Origin: Pseudochelatococcus contaminans
Lineage (GTDB): Bacteria > Pseudomonadota > Alphaproteobacteria > Rhizobiales > Beijerinckiaceae
NCBI RefSeq assembly: GCF_014195635.1
Contig: NZ_JACICC010000007.1
Coordinates: 1-64,000, forward strand
DNA: 64,000 nt
Direction: 5' to 3'
Position 1 is the stretch's first letter. Every line of letters starts with the position of its first letter. Made by a program: the position numbers and the translations under genes. This document shows, piece after piece, positions 28,271 through 37,149 of this stretch. The notes under the pieces are model-generated. The model saw only the letters and a list, made by a program, of their open reading frames with translations, did not search any database and was not told the origin of the DNA.

Positions 28271-30514
28271 ATGACAGGAAGTAACAGGAGCTTGGTCAGG
28301 AGGGCGGCGCCTGTTGCGGCGGCGTTTTTGCTATCGACTGTCAGTCATGCGGCGCTGGCGCAATCGGCCTCTCCCGGCACGGTGCTGGAGCTGGATCCGG
28401 TCGTCGTTGAAGCGTCCCGTTCGGGTGCCGAGTTCGAAGCGCTGCAAGAGCGGCTCAATGCCATTGCCGGCGGTGTATCGCTTGTGGACGTCAACGCTAT
28501 CGGGCCGACAGCCAACCTGACGATGGCGCGGGCGCTGGAGAGCGTGCCGGGTGTCATCGTGCAGAACTTCTTCGGCGGCAACGATCAGCCCCGCATTCAG
28601 ATACGCGGTTCCGGGTTGCAGCAAAACCCCGTCGAGCGCGGCATCCTGATGTTGCAGGACGGGTTGCCCCTTAACCGCGCGGACGGGTCTTACATCGTTG
28701 GCTTCGCCGATCCGCAGCAGGCAAGCGCCATCGAGGTGTTTCGCGGGTATACGGCCAACCGGCTGGGCGCGACGGTGCTGGGCGGCGCTGTCAACTTCAT
28801 CTCGCCCACTGGTATCAGCGCGCCGGGAACCAGCATTTCCGCCAGCGGCGGTAGCTTCGGCCAGGTGAATGTGGCGGGCCGCACCGGCTTCAGCGGCGAG
28901 AAGTATGACGGGCTGTTGCAGGCCGATTTCAGCAGCAGGGACGGTTTCCGCGATTACAACAGCTCACGCCGCGTAGTGGTTGGCGGCAATGTCGGTTTCT
29001 CGTGGTCGGAGAACGTCAAGACGCGCGTCTTCGCCAGCTATCGCGATCTCGCCTTCGACGTGGCCGGGCCATTGCCGTGGGATGCGCTGAAGGCGCGCCC
29101 GTCGCAGAACTGGAACGGCCCTATCGTGACGCCTTCCGGGGCCATCTATCCCGGCCCCAACGTTCATCGTGACAGGCCGCGCCGCGAAGCAAGTCAGTTC
29201 CTCGTCGGTTCGCGCACGACGGCGACATTCGGCTCTCACATCCTCGACGGCGCCATCGGCTATACCTACACGGACGATACGTTCCGATTCCCGATTTCGT
29301 CCGGCGTGCGTACCACCAAGGGCGGCGATGTGACGTTGCTGGGGCGTTATGCCTACAAGCCCGATGCCGCCCGGCCCCTGCCACTGTTCGAAACGACGGC
29401 GCTCTACACGATCGGCTCGGCTGATCGCGGCAATTATCTCAATATCGCCGGACAGCAGGGGCCTCAGTTCGGCCAGAGCGACCTTGACGCCTCGACGCTG
29501 TCGCTGCACGCCGGTTTTCATATTCCGCTGTGGGAGAAGTTCACGCTGTCGCCGGCGATTTCCTACTCCCATGCATCCCGCAAGAACACCGACAACTGGA
29601 CGGCTGCGACGCGCCCGACGGTGGCTTTCGCGCCCGCGCGGCCATGGAACCTGCTGCCAAACGGGGCGGTGCCAACGCAGAGTACCAGCTATAACCGCTC
29701 CTATGACGGGTGGAGCCCGAGCCTCGGCCTGACCTATCAGCCGACCGAAAACCACACCCTGTTCGCCGCCGTCAGCCGCAGCTTCGAGCCGCCGAGCCAT
29801 GAAGACCTGCTTGCCACCGTCAACGGCACGCCCAACAGCTCGCCCGGCCGGCCCAACCCCGCAAGCCCGCTGCTTGCGTCCGCCGCGTTCGTAACGCCCA
29901 ATCTCGACGCGCAGACGGCAACCACCATCGAGGCCGGCTGGCGTGGCCGCTACGGCAATTTCTCCTGGGATGCCGCTACCTACTACTCGTGGGTGGACAA
30001 CGAGCTTCTCAATCTCAGAGATGCGACCGGCGCGTCAATCGGCGCGATCAACGCCGACAAGACGACGCATTTCGGCGTTGAGTTGGGCGCGGGCGCAAAG
30101 CTGTGGGATCGCTGGTCCGGGCGGGTTGCCTACACTTATCAGGATTTCCGCTTCGACAACGATCCCCTGCGCGGCGACAATCAACTGGCCGGCGCGCCGC
30201 GTCATTTCGTAACCGCCGCGTTGCAGTTCCAGGCCACGGATGCGTGGACGCTTCAGGGTTCGGTGCGCTGGTCCCCGGCGCGCACGCCCGTAGATAACAT
30301 GAACACCCTTTATGCCGACTCATGGGTGGTCGTCGATTTACGCACCGAATATCGCATCAACGACACCTTCACGGTGTTTGGCGAGGTCACGAACGTATTC
30401 GACGAAACCTATGCCGGTTCCACCGTCATCGTCGACCAGGCGCGTGCCGATCAGTCGGCATTCCTGCCTGGCGACGGGCGCGGATTCTATGCCGGCGTCA
30501 AGGCCAGCTTCTGA
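28271..30514 (+). CDS. TonB-dependent outer-membrane receptor
   Basis: This is a 747-residue protein with a signal peptide ending HAALAQ. The plug domain (about 45-170) contains the usual PGVIVQNF, IQIRGSG, EVFRGYTANRLG and GGAVNFISP segments. A 22-strand barrel follows, ending in a C-terminal GVKASF. The AAGGAG ribosome site is 10 bases before the ATG. It heads an operon with a NitT/TauT-type ABC importer and NnrS, so its ligand is probably what the ABC system imports. The plug most resembles FecA/FhuE-type siderophore receptors, but ligand prediction is not safe. Confidence 0.92.
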   Translation: MTGSNRSLVRRAAPVAAAFLLSTVSHAALAQSASPGTVLELDPVVVEASRSGAEFEALQERLNAIAGGVSLVDVNAIGPTANLTMARALESVPGVIVQNFFGGNDQPRIQIRGSGLQQNPVERGILMLQDGLPLNRADGSYIVGFADPQQASAIEVFRGYTANRLGATVLGGAVNFISPTGISAPGTSISASGGSFGQVNVAGRTGFSGEKYDGLLQADFSSRDGFRDYNSSRRVVVGGNVGFSWSENVKTRVFASYRDLAFDVAGPLPWDALKARPSQNWNGPIVTPSGAIYPGPNVHRDRPRREASQFLVGSRTTATFGSHILDGAIGYTYTDDTFRFPISSGVRTTKGGDVTLLGRYAYKPDAARPLPLFETTALYTIGSADRGNYLNIAGQQGPQFGQSDLDASTLSLHAGFHIPLWEKFTLSPAISYSHASRKNTDNWTAATRPTVAFAPARPWNLLPNGAVPTQSTSYNRSYDGWSPSLGLTYQPTENHTLFAAVSRSFEPPSHEDLLATVNGTPNSSPGRPNPASPLLASAAFVTPNLDAQTATTIEAGWRGRYGNFSWDAATYYSWVDNELLNLRDATGASIGAINADKTTHFGVELGAGAKLWDRWSGRVAYTYQDFRFDNDPLRGDNQLAGAPRHFVTAALQFQATDAWTLQGSVRWSPARTPVDNMNTLYADSWVVVDLRTEYRINDTFTVFGEVTNVFDETYAGSTVIVDQARADQSAFLPGDGRGFYAGVKASF

Positions 30515-30542
30515 CGGGCTTGCGCAGGATAAGGAGATAATC

Positions 30543-31526
30543 ATGGTCAGTCGCCGCTCATTTGTTGCAGGTCTGGCGCTTGCGGGTTTGTCTGCGGGCA
30601 CATCCTTCCGTCCGCTTGCGGCGCGCGCCGCTGCGCCGCTGGTACTCTGGGGGCCGCCTGCCGCGCCATCCATCGTGCTGGCTCAGGCTGTGGCCAGCGG
30701 CGCGCTGAAGCATATTGCGCCCGAGGCATCTTTCAGAACGTGGAAGAACCCCGATGAACTGCGGGCTGGCATCAGCTCCGGCACGTTCGGCGCCACCGTC
30801 GTCCCGACATATGTCGCTGCCAACCTCTACAACCGCGGGCTTGGTGTGCGGCTGGTCAACGTGCTCACGAACGGTCTGCTGTTCGTGGTCGCGCCCTCCG
30901 GCACGGTCACCGACATCGCCAGCCTGCGCGGGCGCAAGGTGGCGGTGCCATTCCGCAACGATATGCCGGATCTGATCTTCCGCCGCCTGCTCGTTTCGGC
31001 GAAACTCGCGACCTCCGATCTCGATATCGATTATTCGGGCTCGCCGTCTGAGGCCATGCAGATGCTGCTGACCGGGCGCGTCGATGCGGCCTTCCTGACG
31101 GAACCGCTGGCGACCGCCGCCATCCTTCGCGCCTCCGTGGCGGGAAAGAAGCTTGAGCGGGCCGTCAGCGCACAGGAGGTGTGGAAGACCATTACGGGCA
31201 CGTCCGTCATCCCGCAGGCCGGGCTTGCGGTGACGGAAAAACTCAGCGCGGATCTTGGCGCCGATGGGCTGGCGGCGCTACAGACCGCGCTTGAGCAGGC
31301 TCTTGCGCAGGTGCAGAAAGATCCGGCGGCGGCGGCCGCTGCCGTGTCCCAGACGCTCGAACTGCCCGCACCTGTCATCGCGCAGGCGATTCCGTTCAGC
31401 AACCTCGTCGTCAACCGCGCAAGCGCGGAAAAGCCGGCATTGACCACGCTGTTCGAGGCGCTGGCGCAGGAAGATCCGCGCATTATCGGTGGAAAGTTGC
31501 CTGATGACGGTTTCTTCGCCCTCTGA
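30543..31526 (+). CDS. NitT/TauT-type ABC substrate-binding protein
   Basis: This is a 327-residue protein. The start MVSRRSFVAGLALAGLSAG has a twin-arginine-like RR followed by a hydrophobic core and AARAA cleavage region; AAGGAG lies six bases before the ATG. The fold is the SsuA/THI5 type, with TNGLLFVVAPSG, IASLRGRKVAVP and a late LFEALAQEDPRIIGG. Family members bind nitrate, sulfonates, pyrimidine precursors or riboflavin-like ligands. The gene lies 28 bp after the TonB receptor and overlaps the permease gene by 23 bp. The substrate is unknown. Confidence 0.88.
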   Translation: MVSRRSFVAGLALAGLSAGTSFRPLAARAAAPLVLWGPPAAPSIVLAQAVASGALKHIAPEASFRTWKNPDELRAGISSGTFGATVVPTYVAANLYNRGLGVRLVNVLTNGLLFVVAPSGTVTDIASLRGRKVAVPFRNDMPDLIFRRLLVSAKLATSDLDIDYSGSPSEAMQMLLTGRVDAAFLTEPLATAAILRASVAGKKLERAVSAQEVWKTITGTSVIPQAGLAVTEKLSADLGADGLAALQTALEQALAQVQKDPAAAAAAVSQTLELPAPVIAQAIPFSNLVVNRASAEKPALTTLFEALAQEDPRIIGGKLPDDGFFAL

Positions 31527-32391
31527 GGGGGGAGGCGTTCCGGCATCTCGCCCGGATGCGCCCGGCAGGCTCGCGTCTGCCGGACGTATGCTTGTCGATG
31601 CCGCCGAATGGTTCGGTCGCTACATCTGGAGCGGATGGGTGGGACTTGCCGGCCTGCTCTGCCTCGCAGCCGCCTGGCAGGCCGGACACGAGATCTACGG
31701 CTCGTTCATTCTGCCTGCGCCGCTGGAAACAATTCAGGTGCTGCTCGGCCTGCTGCAAGGGCCGGAACTCGCGCGCGCGGCTTCCGAAACCGCATGGCGC
31801 GCGTTGACGGGGTTTCTGCTCGCGGCAGGCATCGGCACGCTGGCCGGGGCTATTGCGGGCTATTCGTTTGCGGCCATGCGCATCATGCGGCCCATCGTCA
31901 CCGTCATCCTCGGTGTCCCGCCGATTGCGTGGATCGTGCTCGCCCTGATCTGGTTCGGGTCGAGCGGCGGTGCCGCCGTGCTGACGGTCGTGCTCGCCTC
32001 GTTCCCTATTTCGTTTGCGGGAGCGCTTGAGGGCGTCGCCACCCGTGACAGGGCTCTCGACGCGATGGCGCGTTCGTTCGGAGCCTCCGCGTTGACGCGC
32101 TTTCGCTCCGTCACCCTGCCGCATCTGCTGTCTTATCTGTTCCCGGCGTGGACGACCACCATCGGCAGTGCGTGGAAGGTAACGGTGATGGCGGAGTTGC
32201 TGTCCAACAGCGGCGGCATTGGCGGCGAACTCGCGACCGCACGGGCGCTGTTCGATATTCCGCTCGTCATGGCATGGATCGTTCTCGTGGTCGCCTTTGC
32301 GCTGATCAGCGAATACGGCGTGCTCAATCCGATACGCGAGATGACCGAGCGCTGGCGCAGCGCCGGGCTGCCGTGGGGTGTGAAAAGATGA
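31504..32391 (+). CDS. NitT/TauT-type ABC permease
   Basis: This is a 295-residue inner-membrane protein with about six helices. The EAA-like cytoplasmic loop appears around GALEGVATRDRALDAMARSF, followed by GASALTRFRSVTLPHLL, as in BPD_transp_1 permeases. The start overlaps the tail of the binding-protein gene. The stop overlaps the ATPase start as ATGA. It works with the adjacent SsuA-like protein and ATPase. Confidence 0.9.
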   Translation: MTVSSPSEGGGVPASRPDAPGRLASAGRMLVDAAEWFGRYIWSGWVGLAGLLCLAAAWQAGHEIYGSFILPAPLETIQVLLGLLQGPELARAASETAWRALTGFLLAAGIGTLAGAIAGYSFAAMRIMRPIVTVILGVPPIAWIVLALIWFGSSGGAAVLTVVLASFPISFAGALEGVATRDRALDAMARSFGASALTRFRSVTLPHLLSYLFPAWTTTIGSAWKVTVMAELLSNSGGIGGELATARALFDIPLVMAWIVLVVAFALISEYGVLNPIREMTERWRSAGLPWGVKR

Positions 32392-33149
32392 TGCCGCATG
32401 AAAAGGCGAAGCTCGTGTTGCAGGACGTCGGGCATTCGTGGCTGGGGCGCACGGTCTTCGAGGGGTTCGATCTCGTGCTGCGGCCGGGAGAAGTGGTGGC
32501 GCTCGTCGGGCCGTCCGGCTGCGGTAAGACCACGATCCTCCAGATTGCGGCCGGTCTCGTCGAGCCGTTGCGGGGCAGGGTATATCGCAACTATCGCCGC
32601 CACGCTGTTGTGTTTCAGGAGCCGCGGCTGCTGCCATGGCTCACAACGCGAGACAACATCGCCTACGGATTGAAGGTCTCCGGCTGCGCGGCCTCCCGCC
32701 GCCATGCCATCGCTGCGGCGCGGGCACTGGAGGTGGGGTTGGATCCGGAGGATCTGACCAAATACCCGGTTGAGCTGTCCGGCGGTATGCGCCAGCGGGC
32801 CGCCGTGGCGCGGGCGCTGGCGGTGGAGCCGGATGTCGTGTTCTTCGACGAACCGTTTACCGCCGTCGATGTCGGGCTGCGACGGGTGTTACAGGATCTC
32901 GTGATCGCAGCGGCGGCACGAGCGCATTTTTCAGCGTTGTTCGTCACGCACGATCTCGCGGAGGCCGTGCGGGTGGCGCATCGCCTCATCGTGCTGTCGG
33001 CCATTGACGGGCGCGTGGTTGACCAGCGCATCATCGCCGGAGAGCCGGGAACGCGCGACAATCGCGCCATATTCGATATCGTCGAGAGCTGGTCGCATGA
33101 GGCCGTCTTCGCGGAGTTGTTCGACGCCGACCGGCGGGTGAGCGCATGA
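32388..33149 (+). CDS. NitT/TauT-type ABC ATPase
   Basis: This is a 253-residue protein. Walker A GPSGCGKTT, Q-loop VVFQEPRLLPW, signature LSGGMRQRAAVARAL, Walker B VVFFDEPF and the H-loop FVTHDLAEAV are all present. The FQEPRLLPW form is typical of SsuB/TauB/NrtD ATPases. The start at the ATGA overlap with the permease gene discards an 80-residue upstream extension in the same frame. It is coupled at its end to nnrS by another ATGA. Confidence 0.92.
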   Translation: MMPHEKAKLVLQDVGHSWLGRTVFEGFDLVLRPGEVVALVGPSGCGKTTILQIAAGLVEPLRGRVYRNYRRHAVVFQEPRLLPWLTTRDNIAYGLKVSGCAASRRHAIAAARALEVGLDPEDLTKYPVELSGGMRQRAAVARALAVEPDVVFFDEPFTAVDVGLRRVLQDLVIAAAARAHFSALFVTHDLAEAVRVAHRLIVLSAIDGRVVDQRIIAGEPGTRDNRAIFDIVESWSHEAVFAELFDADRRVSA

Positions 33150-34357
33150 GCGGCTGTCACCACGCGCCGTCGCCCGCCGATTTGCCTCCGGTGCTGTCGG
33201 AGGGGTTGCGGCTGTTCTTTCCGGTCACGGCGCTGCATGGCGCGTTGTGGCCGGTTGTGTGGGTCGTGCTTTACGGTCTCGACCTGCCTTTTTCAGGCAG
33301 CATTCCATCCAGTCAATGGCACGCGCACGAGATGATCTATGGCACGTATGCCATGGCTCTGGCGGGCTTTTTAACGTCCGCCATGCCGGAGTGGACGGAT
33401 ACGCCGCCTCGTCGCGGCAAGGCGCTGTTGCTGCTGCTGTTTCTCTGGTTGCCGGGTCGTCTAGTCGGCCTCGTCGGTGCGGATGTGCTTTCGCCGCTTG
33501 CCGGGGTGACCGACACGGCCTTTCTGTGCGTGCTCGGCTGGTATGTGGCGCGGCCATTGCTGCTTCGCCGCACCACGCGCAACAGCTCGTTTCTTGTCTG
33601 GACGGCGCTTTTCGCCATCACCGAAGTCGCCATCCGCACAGCGTGGTTTCTGGAGGATTTCGACCTGTCGCATAGCCTGCTGATCGCGGCGGTGTGCATC
33701 TTCATGATATTTTTCGCCCTGTCCGTGGCGCGGATCGGCGTGGTGGTCATCAATCGCACGCTCGACCCCACCCGCGAGACGACGCCGTATCGCCCCCATC
33801 CGGGGCGGCAAAATCTGGCGGCGGGACTAGTGGCTCTCTACGCGGTGTCCATGCTGGCTTTTCCGGAATCGCTCGCACCGGCCTTCCTGGCGCTCGCCGC
33901 CGGGGCGGCGTTCATGGACAGGCTGACCGAATGGTTCATCGGCCGGGCGCTGTTTCAAACGCAGGTGCTGGTGCTCGCTCTGGCCAATCTGTTCGCAGGC
34001 GCCGGCTTTTTCGTGCTGGGGCTTGGTTCGCTTGGCATCGCCGCCGGCGACGTGGTGTTCATGCCGTCCACAGGTCTGCATCTGTTGTCGCTTGGCGCGC
34101 TCGGCATGGCCATCATGGCGGTGTTCATTATAGCAGGGTTGTTTCACACGGGCCGCGATCTGCTGCTGCCGTGGCAGGCGCACGCCGCCGTTGCAACGAT
34201 GGCCGCCGCCGCTCTCGTGCGGACACTGCCGGAACTCGGCATCGCGACGTTTCTGTTCGGCGTGCATTACGTGCTCGGCGCGTTGCTGTGGGCGGCGGCT
34301 TTCGCATTGTGGCTCCACGCCTTCTGGCCGATGATGAAAACGCCGTCTGTCAATTAG
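33146..34357 (+). CDS. nnrS: NnrS-family membrane protein
   Basis: This is a 403-residue protein with about 12 membrane helices. WHAHEMIYGTYAMALAGFL at about 52-70 is the NnrS signature, with histidines that can bind heme or copper; further conserved histidines occur in LHLLSLGALGMAIMAVF and VHYVLGALLWA. NnrS proteins were named from nitric-oxide-linked gene sets and help cells tolerate NO. Here it is translationally coupled to an ABC importer and TonB receptor, with no denitrification genes near. A role in handling a metal-containing import ligand is inference. Confidence 0.9.
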   Translation: MSGCHHAPSPADLPPVLSEGLRLFFPVTALHGALWPVVWVVLYGLDLPFSGSIPSSQWHAHEMIYGTYAMALAGFLTSAMPEWTDTPPRRGKALLLLLFLWLPGRLVGLVGADVLSPLAGVTDTAFLCVLGWYVARPLLLRRTTRNSSFLVWTALFAITEVAIRTAWFLEDFDLSHSLLIAAVCIFMIFFALSVARIGVVVINRTLDPTRETTPYRPHPGRQNLAAGLVALYAVSMLAFPESLAPAFLALAAGAAFMDRLTEWFIGRALFQTQVLVLALANLFAGAGFFVLGLGSLGIAAGDVVFMPSTGLHLLSLGALGMAIMAVFIIAGLFHTGRDLLLPWQAHAAVATMAAAALVRTLPELGIATFLFGVHYVLGALLWAAAFALWLHAFWPMMKTPSVN

Positions 34358-34432
34358 GTTGCAAAAAGGAACTCTGACGCAATTTCAATGACATCGGGGT
34401 GCTCCGATGATACGCGCTCTTCGCCCGAAGGG

Positions 34433-34461
34433 GCGTGCAGGCTGAAGCGCAGCCTGCACGC
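34433..34461. terminator. Perfect inverted repeat between convergent genes
   Basis: A 12-bp stem GCGTGCAGGCTG / CAGCCTGCACGC surrounds a 5-base loop between nnrS (plus) and the beta-propeller gene (minus). No T run follows on either side. It is probably a shared bidirectional transcription stop. Confidence 0.65.
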
Positions 34462-34469
34462 CAACGGCT

Positions 34470-35837
34470 TCATGACTTGGGTGTGATGCGGGTCACTGAG
34501 CCGGTCGGGTCTTTATCTCCTGCCGCGCCATAGAGTGTCACGACGTAGACCGCGCCATCGGGGCCGACTGCGACGTGGTTCGGCAGATCGCCCGCCGGCA
34601 GGTTGGCAACGAGTTTGCCGTCGGCATCCAGAACCGCCACGGTGCCGCCGGCGCGGGTCGCGGCGTAGGCCTGCTTGGTGACTGGATCCCAGGCAACGCT
34701 GACAGCGCCTGCACCGACGTAGGTATCTGCCAGAACCTTGCCTGCGTCGTCGAGCAGGATCACGTTGTTTGAATCCTGTCCTGACAGCCAGACGCGGCTG
34801 GTATCGGGATCGAGCGCGATACCCGATCCGCCTGAAAGCCCCGGTACGCGGATAGTGGTGTTCTTGCCGGTTTGAAGGTCGATCCAGCCGTACCAGGGTG
34901 TGTCACGGCTGACGGAGTAAAGCCGGTTTGCCTCTGGATCGAGCACGAGCGAGACGGTGCTGAAAAGCTCCCGGCCGCGATTGGCATCGTAAGCCAGCGT
35001 GCCGACATGTTCGAGCTTTTCGGTGTCATATACCTCGACCTTGTTGGTCAAAGCAGCATTGACGTAAGCGCGGTTGGTGGCCGGGTTGATTACCACGTCG
35101 CGCGGATGGACGACGCTACCTTCCTCGAAGACCTTGACCGGCTCCAGCGTTCCGGCATCGTAGACGGTGACAGTCTCGTTCAGCGTATTCGTGGTCCAGA
35201 CGCGGTTGTGCTCATCATCGACCTGAACGCCGAACACGTCGATCACGCCATCCTTTTTATCGGCAGAAGCGGGGATATTGGCCTCGGCCTCGACCTGAAG
35301 CGTTTTGGCGTCGAGGCGCAGCAGGCGGCTTTCTTCCTTTGTGCCGCGCGCCGAGGCGACATAGAGCTTGCCGTCCTTCGATACCGCTGACTGATAGGCG
35401 CGTTCGCCCACCTTGGCGGATGTCTTGTCGAAGGCTTCGGCATTGGAGGCGGGAACGACCCTGGACAACTTGAGATTGACCAACTGCACGCCAGCAGGAT
35501 TGTTCGAGATTACCGTGAGCGGATGATTACCCGTTTCCGCATTTGCTGGTACCTTGAACGGGATCGAAACCGTGCCCTTTTCGCTTACGGTGACTGGTTC
35601 CGTCGTCAGAACTTCCGTTCCGCGTAACACCGTGATCGTGGAGCCTGGCTTGGCATTGCGGACAAGAAGTTGGGTCTCATCACCCGGCTGCACCGGCGCT
35701 TCGCGTGAGCCTGCCCGCAGGGAGCCGCCGATTGCGTCGGGAGACGCAACCCATGCGCCTTGCGCATAAGCGATACTGGAACCTACAATCGCCAGCGAGG
35801 AACTGAGCAGTAAAGTTTTCAGCAGAGAATAACGCAT
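34470..35837 (-). CDS. Exported YncE-like YVTN beta-propeller protein
   Basis: This protein has about 455 residues from MRYSLLK, with a signal peptide ending SIAYA before QGAW; ATGs slightly upstream at MMGLEM are possible. Residues about 45-115 form an Ig-like segment, and residues about 130-455 carry repeated propeller blades such as VTVYDAGTLEPVKVF, VEVYDTEKLEHVGTL and VAVLDADGKLVANLPAG. YncE of E. coli is a periplasmic propeller under iron control that is associated with TonB receptors. The convergent position beside a TonB operon fits a related role, but the ligand is unknown. Confidence 0.82.
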   Translation of the reverse strand: MRYSLLKTLLLSSSLAIVGSSIAYAQGAWVASPDAIGGSLRAGSREAPVQPGDETQLLVRNAKPGSTITVLRGTEVLTTEPVTVSEKGTVSIPFKVPANAETGNHPLTVISNNPAGVQLVNLKLSRVVPASNAEAFDKTSAKVGERAYQSAVSKDGKLYVASARGTKEESRLLRLDAKTLQVEAEANIPASADKKDGVIDVFGVQVDDEHNRVWTTNTLNETVTVYDAGTLEPVKVFEEGSVVHPRDVVINPATNRAYVNAALTNKVEVYDTEKLEHVGTLAYDANRGRELFSTVSLVLDPEANRLYSVSRDTPWYGWIDLQTGKNTTIRVPGLSGGSGIALDPDTSRVWLSGQDSNNVILLDDAGKVLADTYVGAGAVSVAWDPVTKQAYAATRAGGTVAVLDADGKLVANLPAGDLPNHVAVGPDGAVYVVTLYGAAGDKDPTGSVTRITPKS

Positions 35838-36250
35838 TTCTAGCCCCATCATATGCAGTTTGAATCGTGCGCTTGGGAGTGCGGAGTCAATCATGCAAAT
35901 TATTGAAATAAAATCAACTATTAATACTAATTGTCATGAAATATTCAATATATTATCAAATAAATTTATAATAAATACAATATATAATTATTAAATTTTT
36001 GATGAAACTGTTCGTATTATTTCTAATGATTATTTGATACTTATTCCGAACCTCGGCGGTGATCCGTTCCAACCGCGCGGTATCTTCGTAGAAGCCGCCG
36101 CGATCCTCCATGAACAGGTCGCGGATGGCCAGAACCAAGCGGAGGCCGGGCATATGGACTGGATCAGATATGCGAAACAGGACGATCAGCGATCGAGGCA
36201 TCCTGACCGTGAAAGTTTTCGGCAAGATTCTCGCCGTCGGACACTGCCAT
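35838..36250. other. AT-rich intergenic region with possible relic
   Basis: Bases 35890-36050 are very AT-rich and include promoter-like DNA for the beta-propeller gene. From 36060 to 36230 a minus-strand frame reads SDPVHMPGLRLVLAIRDLFM and then EDRGGFYEDTARLERITAEV without a credible start. It could be the tail of a lost gene; I do not recognise it. Confidence 0.35.
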
Positions 36251-37033
36251 TTATCGGTTGGCGAAATACCGCGCCGGAGTCTCGCCCAGCGCCTTTTTGA
36301 ACATGACGATGAAGGAAGTGACGGTCTCATAGCCGAGCAGGTTTGAGACCTGCTGGACGCTCGCACCACCCGCGAGTTCGCGCAGCGCCACGACGAGGTG
36401 TAGTTGCTGGCGCCATCTTCCGAAGGGTAGGCCAGTTTCCTGAACCATCAGCCGCGCCAGCGAGCGTTCGCCAAGAGCCAGGCGTGCCGCCCATTCGGCC
36501 AGTGTGGAGCGATCGGCCGGATCGACGGTCAACGCCTCGGCAATGCGCAGGATTTTCGGATGATCCGATACCGGGAGCTTCAACTGCTCCTTGGGCATGA
36601 GGGCCAGTTCGTCGAGCAGAACGCAGACCAGCCGCCCCGTATGGCTGTTGCGGGCATAGTCGGCTGGCCTTGTAGCAAGATGGCCGATCATTTCGCGGAC
36701 CATCGGCGAGATCGCCAAGGTGCAGCAATGCCGCGGCAACGCGGCTTCACCCGGCTCGACAAACAAGAATGCCAAGCGAGCGTTAACCGTTGCCCGGTTG
36801 CTGTGCATCACGCCTCCTGGCACCCAGACGCCGCAATGGGGCGGCACGATCCACATGCCGTTCGCCGCGGTGCAGGTCACGGCGCCGTGCAGAGCAAGGA
36901 TGAGCTGACCCTTTCGATGCCGATGCGCCGGTATCTCCACCTCGTAGTTCGAGAAGTCGAGACGCAACGCAACCGCAGGGCTGCGGGAAGCATCGGGATC
37001 GAAGTCGTCTGTGGCGAGGCAGCTGTAATCCAT
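36251..37033 (-). CDS. AraC-family regulator (NimR-like)
   Basis: This is a 260-residue protein. The N-terminal cupin sensor has HRHRKGQLILALHGAV and GVWVPGGVMHSN. The C-terminal double helix-turn-helix includes WAARLALGERSLARLMVQET and VSNLLGYETVTSFIVMFKKA, then LGETPARYF. It is divergent from an MFS gene of the CynX/NimT type with about 116 bp between them, the same layout as nimR-nimT in E. coli, where the regulator represses the exporter. Control of the MFS-SDR pair is inference from this layout. Confidence 0.88.
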   Translation of the reverse strand: MDYSCLATDDFDPDASRSPAVALRLDFSNYEVEIPAHRHRKGQLILALHGAVTCTAANGMWIVPPHCGVWVPGGVMHSNRATVNARLAFLFVEPGEAALPRHCCTLAISPMVREMIGHLATRPADYARNSHTGRLVCVLLDELALMPKEQLKLPVSDHPKILRIAEALTVDPADRSTLAEWAARLALGERSLARLMVQETGLPFGRWRQQLHLVVALRELAGGASVQQVSNLLGYETVTSFIVMFKKALGETPARYFANR

Positions 37034-37149
37034 GCGAGATGGCCTCCACTTTTGGCATGATGCAAATATTTTTTGTCAATATATTGAAATCCAAAGTCAA
37101 GGCGATCCGGTATGAACAGAGAACCCTCCATCGTTACCCATGGCATCTT

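Noticed and set aside
28964-29800. 278-codon minus-strand frame inside the TonB receptor
   Set aside because: Shadow of the receptor barrel; no recognisable domain.
31483-32637. 384-codon minus-strand frame opposite the ABC permease and ATPase genes
   Set aside because: Antisense to two well-supported genes and rich in Arg/Gln/His with no motif.
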